This document shows positions 1 to 3,995 of a stretch of DNA of 5,326 nt, one piece after another. Below the pieces are notes generated by a model. That model searched no databases. It was not told where the DNA came from and was given only the letters and a program-made list of their open reading frames with translations. The first letter of the stretch is position 1, and each line of letters starts with the position of its first letter. A program made the position numbers and the translations under genes. Source of the DNA: Nanobdellota archaeon (GTDB lineage: Archaea; Nanobdellota; Nanobdellia; Pacearchaeales; GW2011-AR1); the NCBI GenBank assembly GCA_018830845.1, contig JAHJRS010000069.1:1-5326 (forward strand), read 5' to 3'.

Positions 1-108
1 AGGCCCGAAGGGTCATCCCTTTCTTTGGAAGGCCCGAAGGGTCATCCCTTTCTTTGGAAGGCCCGAAGGGTCATCCCTTTCTTTGGAAGGCCCGAAGGGT
101 CATCCCTT
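1..108. repeat. 29-bp tandem repeat, 3.7 copies visible
   Basis: Three identical 29-bp units occupy 1-29, 30-58 and 59-87, and a fourth matches for its first 21 bases (88-108) before diverging. There is no spacer between units, so this is a direct tandem array. Its left end lies outside the window and the true copy number is unknown. Each unit can form a hairpin in two ways: GGCCC with GGGTC around a GAA loop, or AAGGG with CCCTT around a TCAT loop. The unit is much richer in G and C than the surrounding sequence. Its length is not a multiple of three, so a reading frame across it shifts at each copy, which argues against a protein repeat. It lies just beyond the 3' end of tRNA-Arg. Confidence 0.93.
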
Positions 109-113
109 GTGGA

Positions 114-129
114 AACCTGCAAGCAGGTT
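114..129. repeat. Perfect inverted repeat beside tRNA-Arg 3' end
   Basis: AACCTGC (114-120) and GCAGGTT (123-129) form a 7-bp inverted repeat around two bases. In the minus-strand direction it lies 7 nt after the tRNA-Arg discriminator base, so it could be a processing or termination hairpin, although no T-run follows. The same GCAGGTT string also forms the 5' side of the tRNA's T-arm (minus strand, 154-160), so it may instead be a partial duplication of the tRNA end. Confidence 0.45.
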
Positions 130-135
130 CTGAAA

Positions 136-261
136 CGCCCGAGACAGGATTCGAACCTGCGACCCCTTCCTCACTTCGCTTTCTCCAAAAGTGGAGTCTG
201 TACGAACTTTAGTTCGTGCTTAGGAGGGTAGTGCTCTAATTCCAGACTGAGCTACCCGGGC
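136..261 (-). tRNA. tRNA-Arg(CCU), intron-containing
   Basis: Read on the minus strand, G1 is at 261 and the discriminator G at 136. The acceptor stem pairs GCCCGGG with CTCGGGC (one G-U). The D-arm is GCTC/GAGC, and the T-arm pairs GCAGG with CCTGT around TTCGAAT. The anticodon loop reads CTCCTAA, giving anticodon CCU, which decodes AGG arginine codons. The 5' side of the anticodon stem (CTACC) is separated from its 3' side (GGAAG, 166-170) by about 49 extra bases, taken as an intron. The spliced tRNA would be 77 nt. The rejoined anticodon stem keeps an A-A mismatch (29:41), so the splice sites are approximate. CCA is not encoded. Confidence 0.85.
171..219 (-). other. Probable tRNA-Arg intron (about 49 nt)
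   Basis: This segment interrupts the tRNA just after the anticodon loop, close to the canonical archaeal intron site 37/38. In transcript orientation it contains a 6-bp hairpin (ACGAAC/GTTCGT, loop TAAA) and a second hairpin, either CTCCA/TGGAG or CACTT/AAGTG. Archaeal introns are removed by a splicing endonuclease that recognises a bulge-helix-bulge. I could not fit a clean canonical one at the junction that gives the best mature tRNA, so the ends are uncertain by a few bases. Confidence 0.65.
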
Positions 262-285
262 ATATTTTTTGGAATATCGCTTATG

Positions 286-292
286 TTTTAAA
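286..292 (-). promoter_or_regulatory. TATA-like box for tRNA-Arg
   Basis: The minus strand reads TTTAAAA here, 25-31 bases before the first base of tRNA-Arg (261). That is the usual archaeal TATA-to-start distance. This is a sequence match only. Confidence 0.45.
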
Positions 293-302
293 GTTAACTA
301 GA

Positions 303-310
303 TTTAAATA
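303..310 (+). promoter_or_regulatory. TATA-like box for the 341 ORF
   Basis: TTTAAATA lies about 31-38 bases before the TTG codon at 341, which would place transcription initiation near 332-335 with a very short leader. It gives modest support for the ORF being expressed. Confidence 0.35.
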
Positions 311-340
311 TTTCTTGAAAGTATTTTTTGTATTCCTCAA

Positions 341-655
341 TTGACAAAAAAGCAAGCCAAGCTTATCGGACTGGTTGAAAATAATGATATATTCATTTAT
401 GCGGTGAGTGACGGAAGCGGAACTAACAATTATTACCTTGAGAGCTGGGGGCCATTAAAATCCAAAAACAAACCCCCCAAACCAAAGAAGAAGTTGTTGA
501 ATGAAAAAAGTTTTGGAGAGTTATATGAAGGGGAAGTTTTTGAGATAACAAATAGTTATGAGAAAAGAAGATATACTTACCTTGAATTTAGGTATTCCCT
601 GTTTAAATTAAAAAATTATATTGAAAAAAATGCGAGGACTAGGATTCGAACCTAG
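341..655 (+). CDS. Small hypothetical protein overlapping tRNA-Leu
   Basis: This ORF of 104 codons starts at TTG; the frame is open back to 308, so another non-ATG start (for example ATT at 323) is possible. I do not recognise the family. The sequence is protein-like, with hydrophobic and aromatic residues in its first third (positions 8-35), a basic Pro/Lys linker (PPKPKKK, 45-51), then alternating charged and aromatic residues. There is no signal peptide or membrane helix. The final 7-8 residues (ARTRIRT) are encoded by the antisense of the tRNA-Leu T-arm, and the TAG stop is inside that gene. The C-terminus may therefore be a read-through of a gene whose original end was lost. A TATA-like box sits at a suitable distance upstream. 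It could be a real small gene, a remnant left beside a tRNA, or a chance ORF. Confidence 0.4.
   Translation: MTKKQAKLIGLVENNDIFIYAVSDGSGTNNYYLESWGPLKSKNKPPKPKKKLLNEKSFGELYEGEVFEITNSYEKRRYTYLEFRYSLFKLKNYIEKNARTRIRT
624..630 (-). terminator. T-run terminator of tRNA-Leu
   Basis: Seven consecutive T residues on the minus strand directly follow the tRNA-Leu discriminator base. Archaeal RNA polymerase terminates at such T-runs. Confidence 0.6.
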
Positions 656-713
656 GTAAGGATAAACCACTAGAGCCTAAATCTAGCCCGTTTGACCACT
701 CCGGCATCCCCGC
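631..713 (-). tRNA. tRNA-Leu(UAG)
   Basis: This is an 83-nt class II tRNA on the minus strand, with G1 at 713 and discriminator A at 631. The acceptor stem pairs GCGGGGA with TCCTCGC (one G-U). The anticodon stem CTAGA/TCTAG is perfect and encloses TTTAGGC, giving anticodon UAG, which decodes CUA (and, by wobble, other CUN) leucine codons. The T-arm is CTAGG/CCTAG around TTCGAAT. The long variable arm of about 14 nt fits leucine tRNAs. There is no intron and no encoded CCA. A T-run follows the 3' end directly, and a strong hairpin lies 5-22 nt before the 5' end. Unlike the other genes here, no TATA box is visible at the usual distance upstream. Confidence 0.96.
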
Positions 714-718
714 ATAAT

Positions 719-736
719 GGAAACCCCTTGGTTTCC
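719..736. repeat. 7-bp hairpin in tRNA-Leu 5' flank
   Basis: GGAAACC and GGTTTCC pair perfectly around a 4-base loop (726-729). On the minus strand it lies directly upstream of tRNA-Leu, where it would be part of a 5' leader if transcription starts further up. It could be a processing signal or part of a small RNA. Confidence 0.6.
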
Positions 737-810
737 CTTATCAACCCTTCCTCGAAGAGTTGAAGGACGGCTTTTCTTTTTTTCTCTGACGAAAGCCGCA
801 AACGTTACCT

Positions 811-855
811 AAGATGATGGACGAACCAAAGAATATTGGTGACATCCGGCATCTT
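811..855 (+). ncRNA. Kink-turn hairpin, candidate L7Ae-binding RNA
   Basis: The plus strand folds into one hairpin. The outer stem is AAGATG (811-816) with CATCTT (850-855), and a 3' bulge CCGG (846-849) follows it. Next come the C-stem ATG/CAT (817-819/843-845), a 3-nt loop GAC (820-822), GA (823-824) facing GA (841-842), the NC-stem ACCAA/TTGGT (825-829/836-840), and a 6-nt apical loop. A 3-nt bulge followed by tandem sheared GA pairs between two stems is the kink-turn consensus, the motif bound by L7Ae in archaeal sRNAs, RNase P and some mRNAs. The minus strand lacks the GA pairs, so if functional the RNA is read rightward. The ends of any transcript are unknown, and no ACA or C/D boxes could be fitted convincingly. 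Confidence 0.45.
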
Positions 856-921
856 TTCATAAAAATATCACAAATCATGCCTATAAAAAGTTTTAGAAAA
901 TAAAATTTTCCTCAAAATTAG

Positions 922-933
922 AAACATTTAAGT
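922..933 (+). promoter_or_regulatory. TATA-like box for thioredoxin-like gene
   Basis: The core ACATTTAA, centred near 928, lies about 27 bases before the ATG at 956. Initiation would then fall on or next to the start codon, suggesting a leaderless mRNA. No Shine-Dalgarno sequence is seen before the ATG. Confidence 0.5.
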
Positions 934-955
934 CTTAATCTTTGTAAGTGAATTT

Positions 956-1411
956 ATGAAAAAAAAGTACTATCTGGGAATTGGAGTGATTTTATTAGTA
1001 GTAATTATTTTAACTTATGGTCTTGTTTTTCAGGCAACAGGCGGAACAATTAAAGACGGATCCGGCACAATTAGTCTAAATGACGATCCTGAAAAAGTGA
1101 CAATCTATTTCTTCTGGGGAGATGGTTGTTCTCACTGTGCGGCACAAAAGCCATATCTTGTGGAGTGGCAGCAAAAATACCCTGAAATTGAAGTTAAGAT
1201 GTTTGAGGTATGGAAAAGTCCAGATAATCTTGTTATTTTCAAGCAGGTTGCTCAGGCTTATAATATTGAAGCAAGGGGGGTTCCAACGACTTTCATTGGA
1301 GGCCGTTCTTGGGTAGGTTTTTCTTCTTCAATGGCTTCCGAAATGGAAGAGTACATTAAATATTGCATTGAAAACTCGTGTAAGAACCCAGGGGACAGAT
1401 TAATCAAATAA
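956..1411 (+). CDS. Membrane-anchored thioredoxin-like oxidoreductase
   Basis: The protein has 151 residues. It starts with a short basic N-terminus (MKKK) and one membrane helix (about 6-26), which should anchor the rest outside the cytoplasm. The thioredoxin-fold domain follows: a strand VTIYFFW (48-54), the redox motif C58-S-H-C61 within WGDGCSHC, a helix, and the cis-proline loop RGVPTTFIGG (108-116, Pro110). These are the catalytic hallmarks of thiol-disulfide exchange proteins. A second cysteine pair, C137 and C142, lies near the C-terminus and may form a structural or relay disulfide. It probably makes, breaks or isomerises disulfides in exported proteins; the direction cannot be told from sequence. 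The ATG was chosen because it is followed by the membrane segment and preceded by a TATA-like box at leaderless spacing. The gene is monocistronic and convergent with the next gene. No specific family name is assigned. Confidence 0.9.
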   Translation: MKKKYYLGIGVILLVVIILTYGLVFQATGGTIKDGSGTISLNDDPEKVTIYFFWGDGCSHCAAQKPYLVEWQQKYPEIEVKMFEVWKSPDNLVIFKQVAQAYNIEARGVPTTFIGGRSWVGFSSSMASEMEEYIKYCIENSCKNPGDRLIK

Positions 1412-1441
1412 AACAGAGAGATTAAATTAAATTCCTCTTTA

Positions 1442-1455
1442 TGCCCTTTAGGGTA
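1442..1455. terminator. Possible hairpin between convergent genes
   Basis: TGCCC and GGGTA pair (5 bp, one G-U) around TTTA in the 36-base gap between the convergent genes, overlapping the last codons of the minus-strand gene. A run of five T (1486-1490) follows on the plus strand. Its terminator role is tentative. Confidence 0.25.
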
Positions 1456-2626
1456 TTAATTCAAGATCAAATTTCCCTAACCCTCTTTTTATTAATATCA
1501 AAAATTCCTTTTTATTTGAATCTGTTTTTTCATAGACCTTTTTTTCTCTGGATTTTTCCCCCTCAAGGTCACCAATTTCCTGAATTGTCCTTGTCACTTT
1601 TAAATTTAATTCATTGGTTTTGTCTTCCTTTATTTCCTGTCCAAGTTTAGTTATCTCGTCTTTTTTGGAATTAATTTGGTTTATTTTTTCCAAAATATTT
1701 TTGCTCTTCATTTTGGCTTCATCTAGCAAATTCAAAATTTTATCTCCCCCTTCTTTTTGAAATTGTTCAAGAAAATTATTTTTGTACAATTTCACAACTT
1801 TCATTTGATCCTCAAAGACGTGGTAAAAGTTAGAAAGGGCTTTAAAGTCAATTATCTGCTCCAATCCCAAAATTTCATTTTTTAGTTCTTCTTTTAACTT
1901 TTCAGCCTTTTTGATTTTTTCCTGATTTTTTTTGTATTCCTCACTTTCTTTTATTTTTTCAATCTCCTCAAGAATTTTCTTTTTCTCATTTTCCAGTTCA
2001 TTTATTTTTTTGCAGGTCAAATCAAATGATTTTTCAGCTTTCTCTTTTTCTTTTTTAACTTCAGAAAATTTGCTTAAGTTTTCCTTGATTAAAAGAAGTG
2101 CATTTGAAACCTCAGAAATCTTTTTGTTTTTGTCAAAAGTTTCTATTAACCCTGTTGAAAAACTTTTTATTTCTCTTTTTATGTCCGCCATTTCCTTCCC
2201 TATCAAAACCGTGGCTCTTTCATAATTTTTGTTTGAGAATTTGCTAAAGTTTGCAAAGGTTTTATCAATTTCTTTCGTGAAATTTTCAAAATCACTTTTT
2301 TTCAAATCGTTTAAATTTTGGACAAAACCTCTCAGGGATTCAATATATCTTTTCCTTCCCTCATTTGTAATTGCTTTAAGCCGATTGTCCGCTTTTTTTG
2401 TTTCAACATCAACTGCCTCTGCAATATCTATTTTTTTCTCAAGTTGGTTTGTAAAAATGTTTATTTTATTCTGAATAACCTTGAAAAATTCCTTTTCTTT
2501 AATTTCGTTTTCATTTTTTTTGTTTTTTATCCAGTTTAAAATTTCTGAAGATTGTATTTTTTCTTTCTCAATTTTTGAAGTTTCTTCTTTTTTAATCAGT
2601 TTTTTGAAATATTCAAGCATTCCCAT
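1448..2626 (-). CDS. Coiled-coil protein of unknown function
   Basis: The protein has 392 residues, is very rich in Lys and Glu, and has a single Cys (C205). I do not recognise the family. It has no signal peptide or membrane helix, so it is probably cytoplasmic. Helix-rich, heptad-like sequence runs through most of it: a charged N-terminal part (10-60), a middle part with more aromatic residues (90-165, including repeated F/N segments such as FENFTKEI and FANFSKFS), a strong coiled coil (about 185-255), a less charged break (256-300), and another helical stretch (300-370). The shape resembles structural, SMC-like or scaffold proteins, but no ATP-binding or other catalytic motif is present. 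The start at 2626 (MGM; Met3 is an alternative) is preceded by a TATA-like box about 29 bases away, suggesting a nearly leaderless message. The gene is divergent from the 5S gene and convergent with the thioredoxin-like gene, so context gives no functional clue. Confidence 0.85.
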   Translation of the reverse strand: MGMLEYFKKLIKKEETSKIEKEKIQSSEILNWIKNKKNENEIKEKEFFKVIQNKINIFTNQLEKKIDIAEAVDVETKKADNRLKAITNEGRKRYIESLRGFVQNLNDLKKSDFENFTKEIDKTFANFSKFSNKNYERATVLIGKEMADIKREIKSFSTGLIETFDKNKKISEVSNALLLIKENLSKFSEVKKEKEKAEKSFDLTCKKINELENEKKKILEEIEKIKESEEYKKNQEKIKKAEKLKEELKNEILGLEQIIDFKALSNFYHVFEDQMKVVKLYKNNFLEQFQKEGGDKILNLLDEAKMKSKNILEKINQINSKKDEITKLGQEIKEDKTNELNLKVTRTIQEIGDLEGEKSREKKVYEKTDSNKKEFLILIKRGLGKFDLELIP

Positions 2627-2649
2627 AGAAATACCAAGTTGACTTTTAG

Positions 2650-2660
2650 TTAAAAATATT
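2650..2660 (-). promoter_or_regulatory. TATA-like box for coiled-coil gene
   Basis: AATATTTTTAA on the minus strand is centred about 29 bases before the ATG at 2626. The predicted start of transcription falls within a few bases of the start codon. Confidence 0.45.
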
Positions 2661-2672
2661 GGTTTTTGCAGG

Positions 2673-2735
2673 ATGCAGATTAGTAAACACGAAAGAGAGG
2701 CATTTCGATTAGAGCCCTTTTGGCAAAAACTGCAT
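2673..2735. repeat. Inverted-repeat-bounded element upstream of 5S
   Basis: ATGCAG (2673-2678) and CTGCAT (2730-2735) can close a stem. It encloses two smaller hairpins: CGAAA/TTTCG (2690-2694/2703-2707) and a weak GCC/GGC (2714-2716/2722-2724). This could be a three-way-junction RNA or a protein-binding site between the two divergent promoters. No matching known RNA was recognised. Confidence 0.3.
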
Positions 2736-2744
2736 TAAAGAAAC

Positions 2745-2752
2745 ATTTATAA
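2745..2752 (+). promoter_or_regulatory. TATA box for 5S rRNA
   Basis: A strong archaeal TATA match, TTTATAAA, is centred about 27 bases before the 5' end of the 5S gene, with a purine-rich GAAACA just upstream where the BRE (TFB site) would lie. Confidence 0.75.
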
Positions 2753-2774
2753 AACAGAATTTTCTTAAAATTTT

Positions 2775-2888
2775 GAAGACGGCCATAGTAGGTTGGAAAC
2801 ACCTGTTCTCTTTCCGAACACAGAAGTTAAGCTTCCTACGTTACTGGTTTTAGTGTCCGACAAGATGCGAACCCAATAAGTCGTCTTT
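2775..2888 (+). rRNA. rrf: 5S ribosomal RNA
   Basis: This is the RNA of the large ribosomal subunit's central protuberance. Recognition rests on the conserved 5S segments GGCCATAG, GGAAACACC, CCGAACACAGAAGTTAAGC and the matching CCTAC that pairs with GTAGG in helix II. The ends pair as helix I: AAGACG (2776-2781) with CGTCTT (2882-2887), extended by G-U pairs at both ends. The length of about 112-114 nt is a little shorter than the usual 120 or so, and the 3' third (helices IV-V) is less conserved and AT-rich. It has its own TATA box and T-rich terminator and no rRNA neighbour in the window, so it appears to be transcribed alone. Confidence 0.95.
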
Positions 2889-2900
2889 CATTTTCTTTTT
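2886..2900 (+). terminator. T-rich terminator after 5S rRNA
   Basis: A stretch of T-runs (four and five T within 15 bases) follows the last paired base of 5S helix I, as expected for intrinsic termination by archaeal RNA polymerase. Confidence 0.6.
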
Positions 2901-2916
2901 GTCCTGACTAATAAAC

Positions 2917-2924
2917 TTTATATA
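2917..2924 (+). promoter_or_regulatory. TATA box for the secF-secD operon
   Basis: TTTATATA, centred about 26 bases before the secF ATG (2946), is a near-ideal archaeal TATA box. Initiation is predicted at or just before the start codon, giving a leaderless or very short-leader message. Confidence 0.7.
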
Positions 2925-2945
2925 GCGAAAAAATTTCAAGGTTGA

Positions 2946-3995
2946 ATGGTGGAAGAGTCTGAGGGAATTCAAAAGAAGAACTGGCATGATAAATCCTACA
3001 AATGGATTCTCATTATCCCCCTTTTAATAATTATTGGTTCAATTTTTTACATAGGAATTACTTACTCAAAAACAGGAGATTTCATAAATAAAGACATCTC
3101 ACTCACTGGCGGAACTTCAATAACAATTTACGACGGAAATCTCTCATTAAGCGACCTTGAAGATGAGTTCTCTTCAACAGTTCCGGGATTTGGTACAAAA
3201 AGAATTTATGAGTTTGGAACAAATGAGCAAAAGGCAGTCGTCGTTGAAACCACTCTTGAGCCAGAAGAAATCCAAGATCTTCTTGAAGATTATCTAGGTT
3301 ACGAACTTATTGAGGGGGAAAATTCAGACATCACCTTTACAGGTTCGATTTTAAGTGAGAGTTTTTATGAGCAGCTTTTGCTTGCAATTCTTCTTGCATT
3401 TTCATTTATGAGTTGGGTTGTTTTTGTTATTTTTGGAAGTAAAACAAAACTGAAAATTTTATCCGGAATTTTAGTTTTTGCAAACGCAATTTTAAGCCTG
3501 GCCGTATTTTCCTCAGATGCTTCATTCATCTCAACTTTTTTGATCCTTGCAATAACTTTTACAATTTATTTTTTTTATAGCATTCCTTCATTGGCGGTAA
3601 TAATTTCCGCTTTTGCAAATATATTAATGACTCTCGTTCTTGTTGACATTCTCGGAATTAAAATGTCAACTGCAGGAATTGTTGCTTTCCTTATGCTTAT
3701 AGGGTATTCAGTTGATACGGATATCCTTCTTACAACAAGGATGCTAAAAAGAAAAGAGGGGAGTCTTAATGAAAGAATTTACGGGGCTTTCAAAACCGGA
3801 ACCACCATGACTCTTACTTCTTTTTTCGCGCTCTTGGTGGCATTAATTGTTGTTCAATCTTTTTCAGTTGTTCTTGCACAAATTTTCACTATTCTTGTAA
3901 TTGGGTTAGGTTTCGACCTTTTGAACACTTGGGTAACAAACGTTTCAATATTAAAGTGGCACATTGAGAGAAGAGAAGGAGAGAACAAAGAATGA
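2946..3995 (+). CDS. secF: Protein translocase subunit SecF
   Basis: SecF pairs with SecD in the membrane to assist Sec-dependent export, using the proton gradient to draw the polypeptide out of the SecYE channel. The 349 residues show TM1 (about 19-39), then an external domain containing the SecD/SecF motif LTGGTSITI (53-61), and a membrane domain from 142 onward. The strongest family signature is LMLIGYSVDTDILLTTRMLKR (249-269), followed by the typical ERIYGAFKTGTTMTLTS and the last two helices. The protein is longer than the roughly 280-300 residues usual for archaea. Between the helix ending VVFVIFG (164) and YSIPSLAVII (211) there is an extra segment of about 47 residues that appears to add two membrane helices. 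The ATG sits at leaderless distance from a TATA box. The gene's TGA overlaps the secD ATG. Confidence 0.96.
   Translation: MVEESEGIQKKNWHDKSYKWILIIPLLIIIGSIFYIGITYSKTGDFINKDISLTGGTSITIYDGNLSLSDLEDEFSSTVPGFGTKRIYEFGTNEQKAVVVETTLEPEEIQDLLEDYLGYELIEGENSDITFTGSILSESFYEQLLLAILLAFSFMSWVVFVIFGSKTKLKILSGILVFANAILSLAVFSSDASFISTFLILAITFTIYFFYSIPSLAVIISAFANILMTLVLVDILGIKMSTAGIVAFLMLIGYSVDTDILLTTRMLKRKEGSLNERIYGAFKTGTTMTLTSFFALLVALIVVQSFSVVLAQIFTILVIGLGFDLLNTWVTNVSILKWHIERREGENKE
3976..3983 (+). promoter_or_regulatory. Shine-Dalgarno site of secD
   Basis: AAGGAGAG inside the end of secF includes GGAG complementary to the archaeal 16S 3' end, 10 bases before the secD ATG. It supports the start at 3992 and contrasts with the apparently leaderless first gene of the operon. 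Confidence 0.6.

Larger units (their letters stand above)
714..955. other. Structured intergenic region, no clear gene
   Basis: There is no convincing protein gene in these 242 bases. The part at 719-855 is visibly richer in G and C than the flanks and contains four inverted repeats: 719-725/730-736 (7 bp), 742-747/757-762 (6 bp with one G-U on the minus strand), 768-774/792-798 (7 bp, with a T-run in the loop), and the kink-turn hairpin 811-855. In AT-rich archaea such islands often mark non-coding RNAs. I could not match it to RNase P RNA, SRP RNA or a standard box C/D or H/ACA guide. The part at 856-955 is AT-rich and holds promoter-like sequence, including a minus-strand TATA-like TTTTTATA at about 883-890 and a plus-strand box for the next gene. 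Confidence 0.6.

Noticed and set aside
1..108. CRISPR array
   Set aside because: The repeats are directly adjacent and identical, with no unique spacers, and no cas gene is present.
25..231. Open frame of 68 codons across the repeats and tRNA-Arg
   Set aside because: It reads through the tandem repeat, whose 29-bp period shifts the frame, and then antisense through the tRNA. The RQDSNLRP segment is the familiar antisense translation of a tRNA T-arm.
728..870. RNase P RNA, SRP RNA or a standard box C/D guide RNA
   Set aside because: The conserved core sequences of RNase P and SRP RNA are not visible. A C-box-like ATGATGG at 814 and a CTGA at 786 are in the wrong order and spacing for a C/D guide.
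814..903. 29-codon ORF starting ATGATG
   Set aside because: It is very short, has no Shine-Dalgarno site or well-placed TATA box, and coincides with the kink-turn hairpin, which explains the sequence constraint better. It cannot be fully excluded.
1122..1650. Short plus-strand frames inside and after the thioredoxin-like gene
   Set aside because: One is an alternate frame within the thioredoxin domain; the other is antisense to the 3' end of the coiled-coil gene. Neither has independent support.
1932..2539. Several plus-strand open frames opposite the coiled-coil gene
   Set aside because: Their Phe/Ser/Leu-rich composition is what the antisense of a Lys/Glu-rich coiled coil gives. They lack promoters, and the minus-strand frame is uninterrupted for 392 codons.
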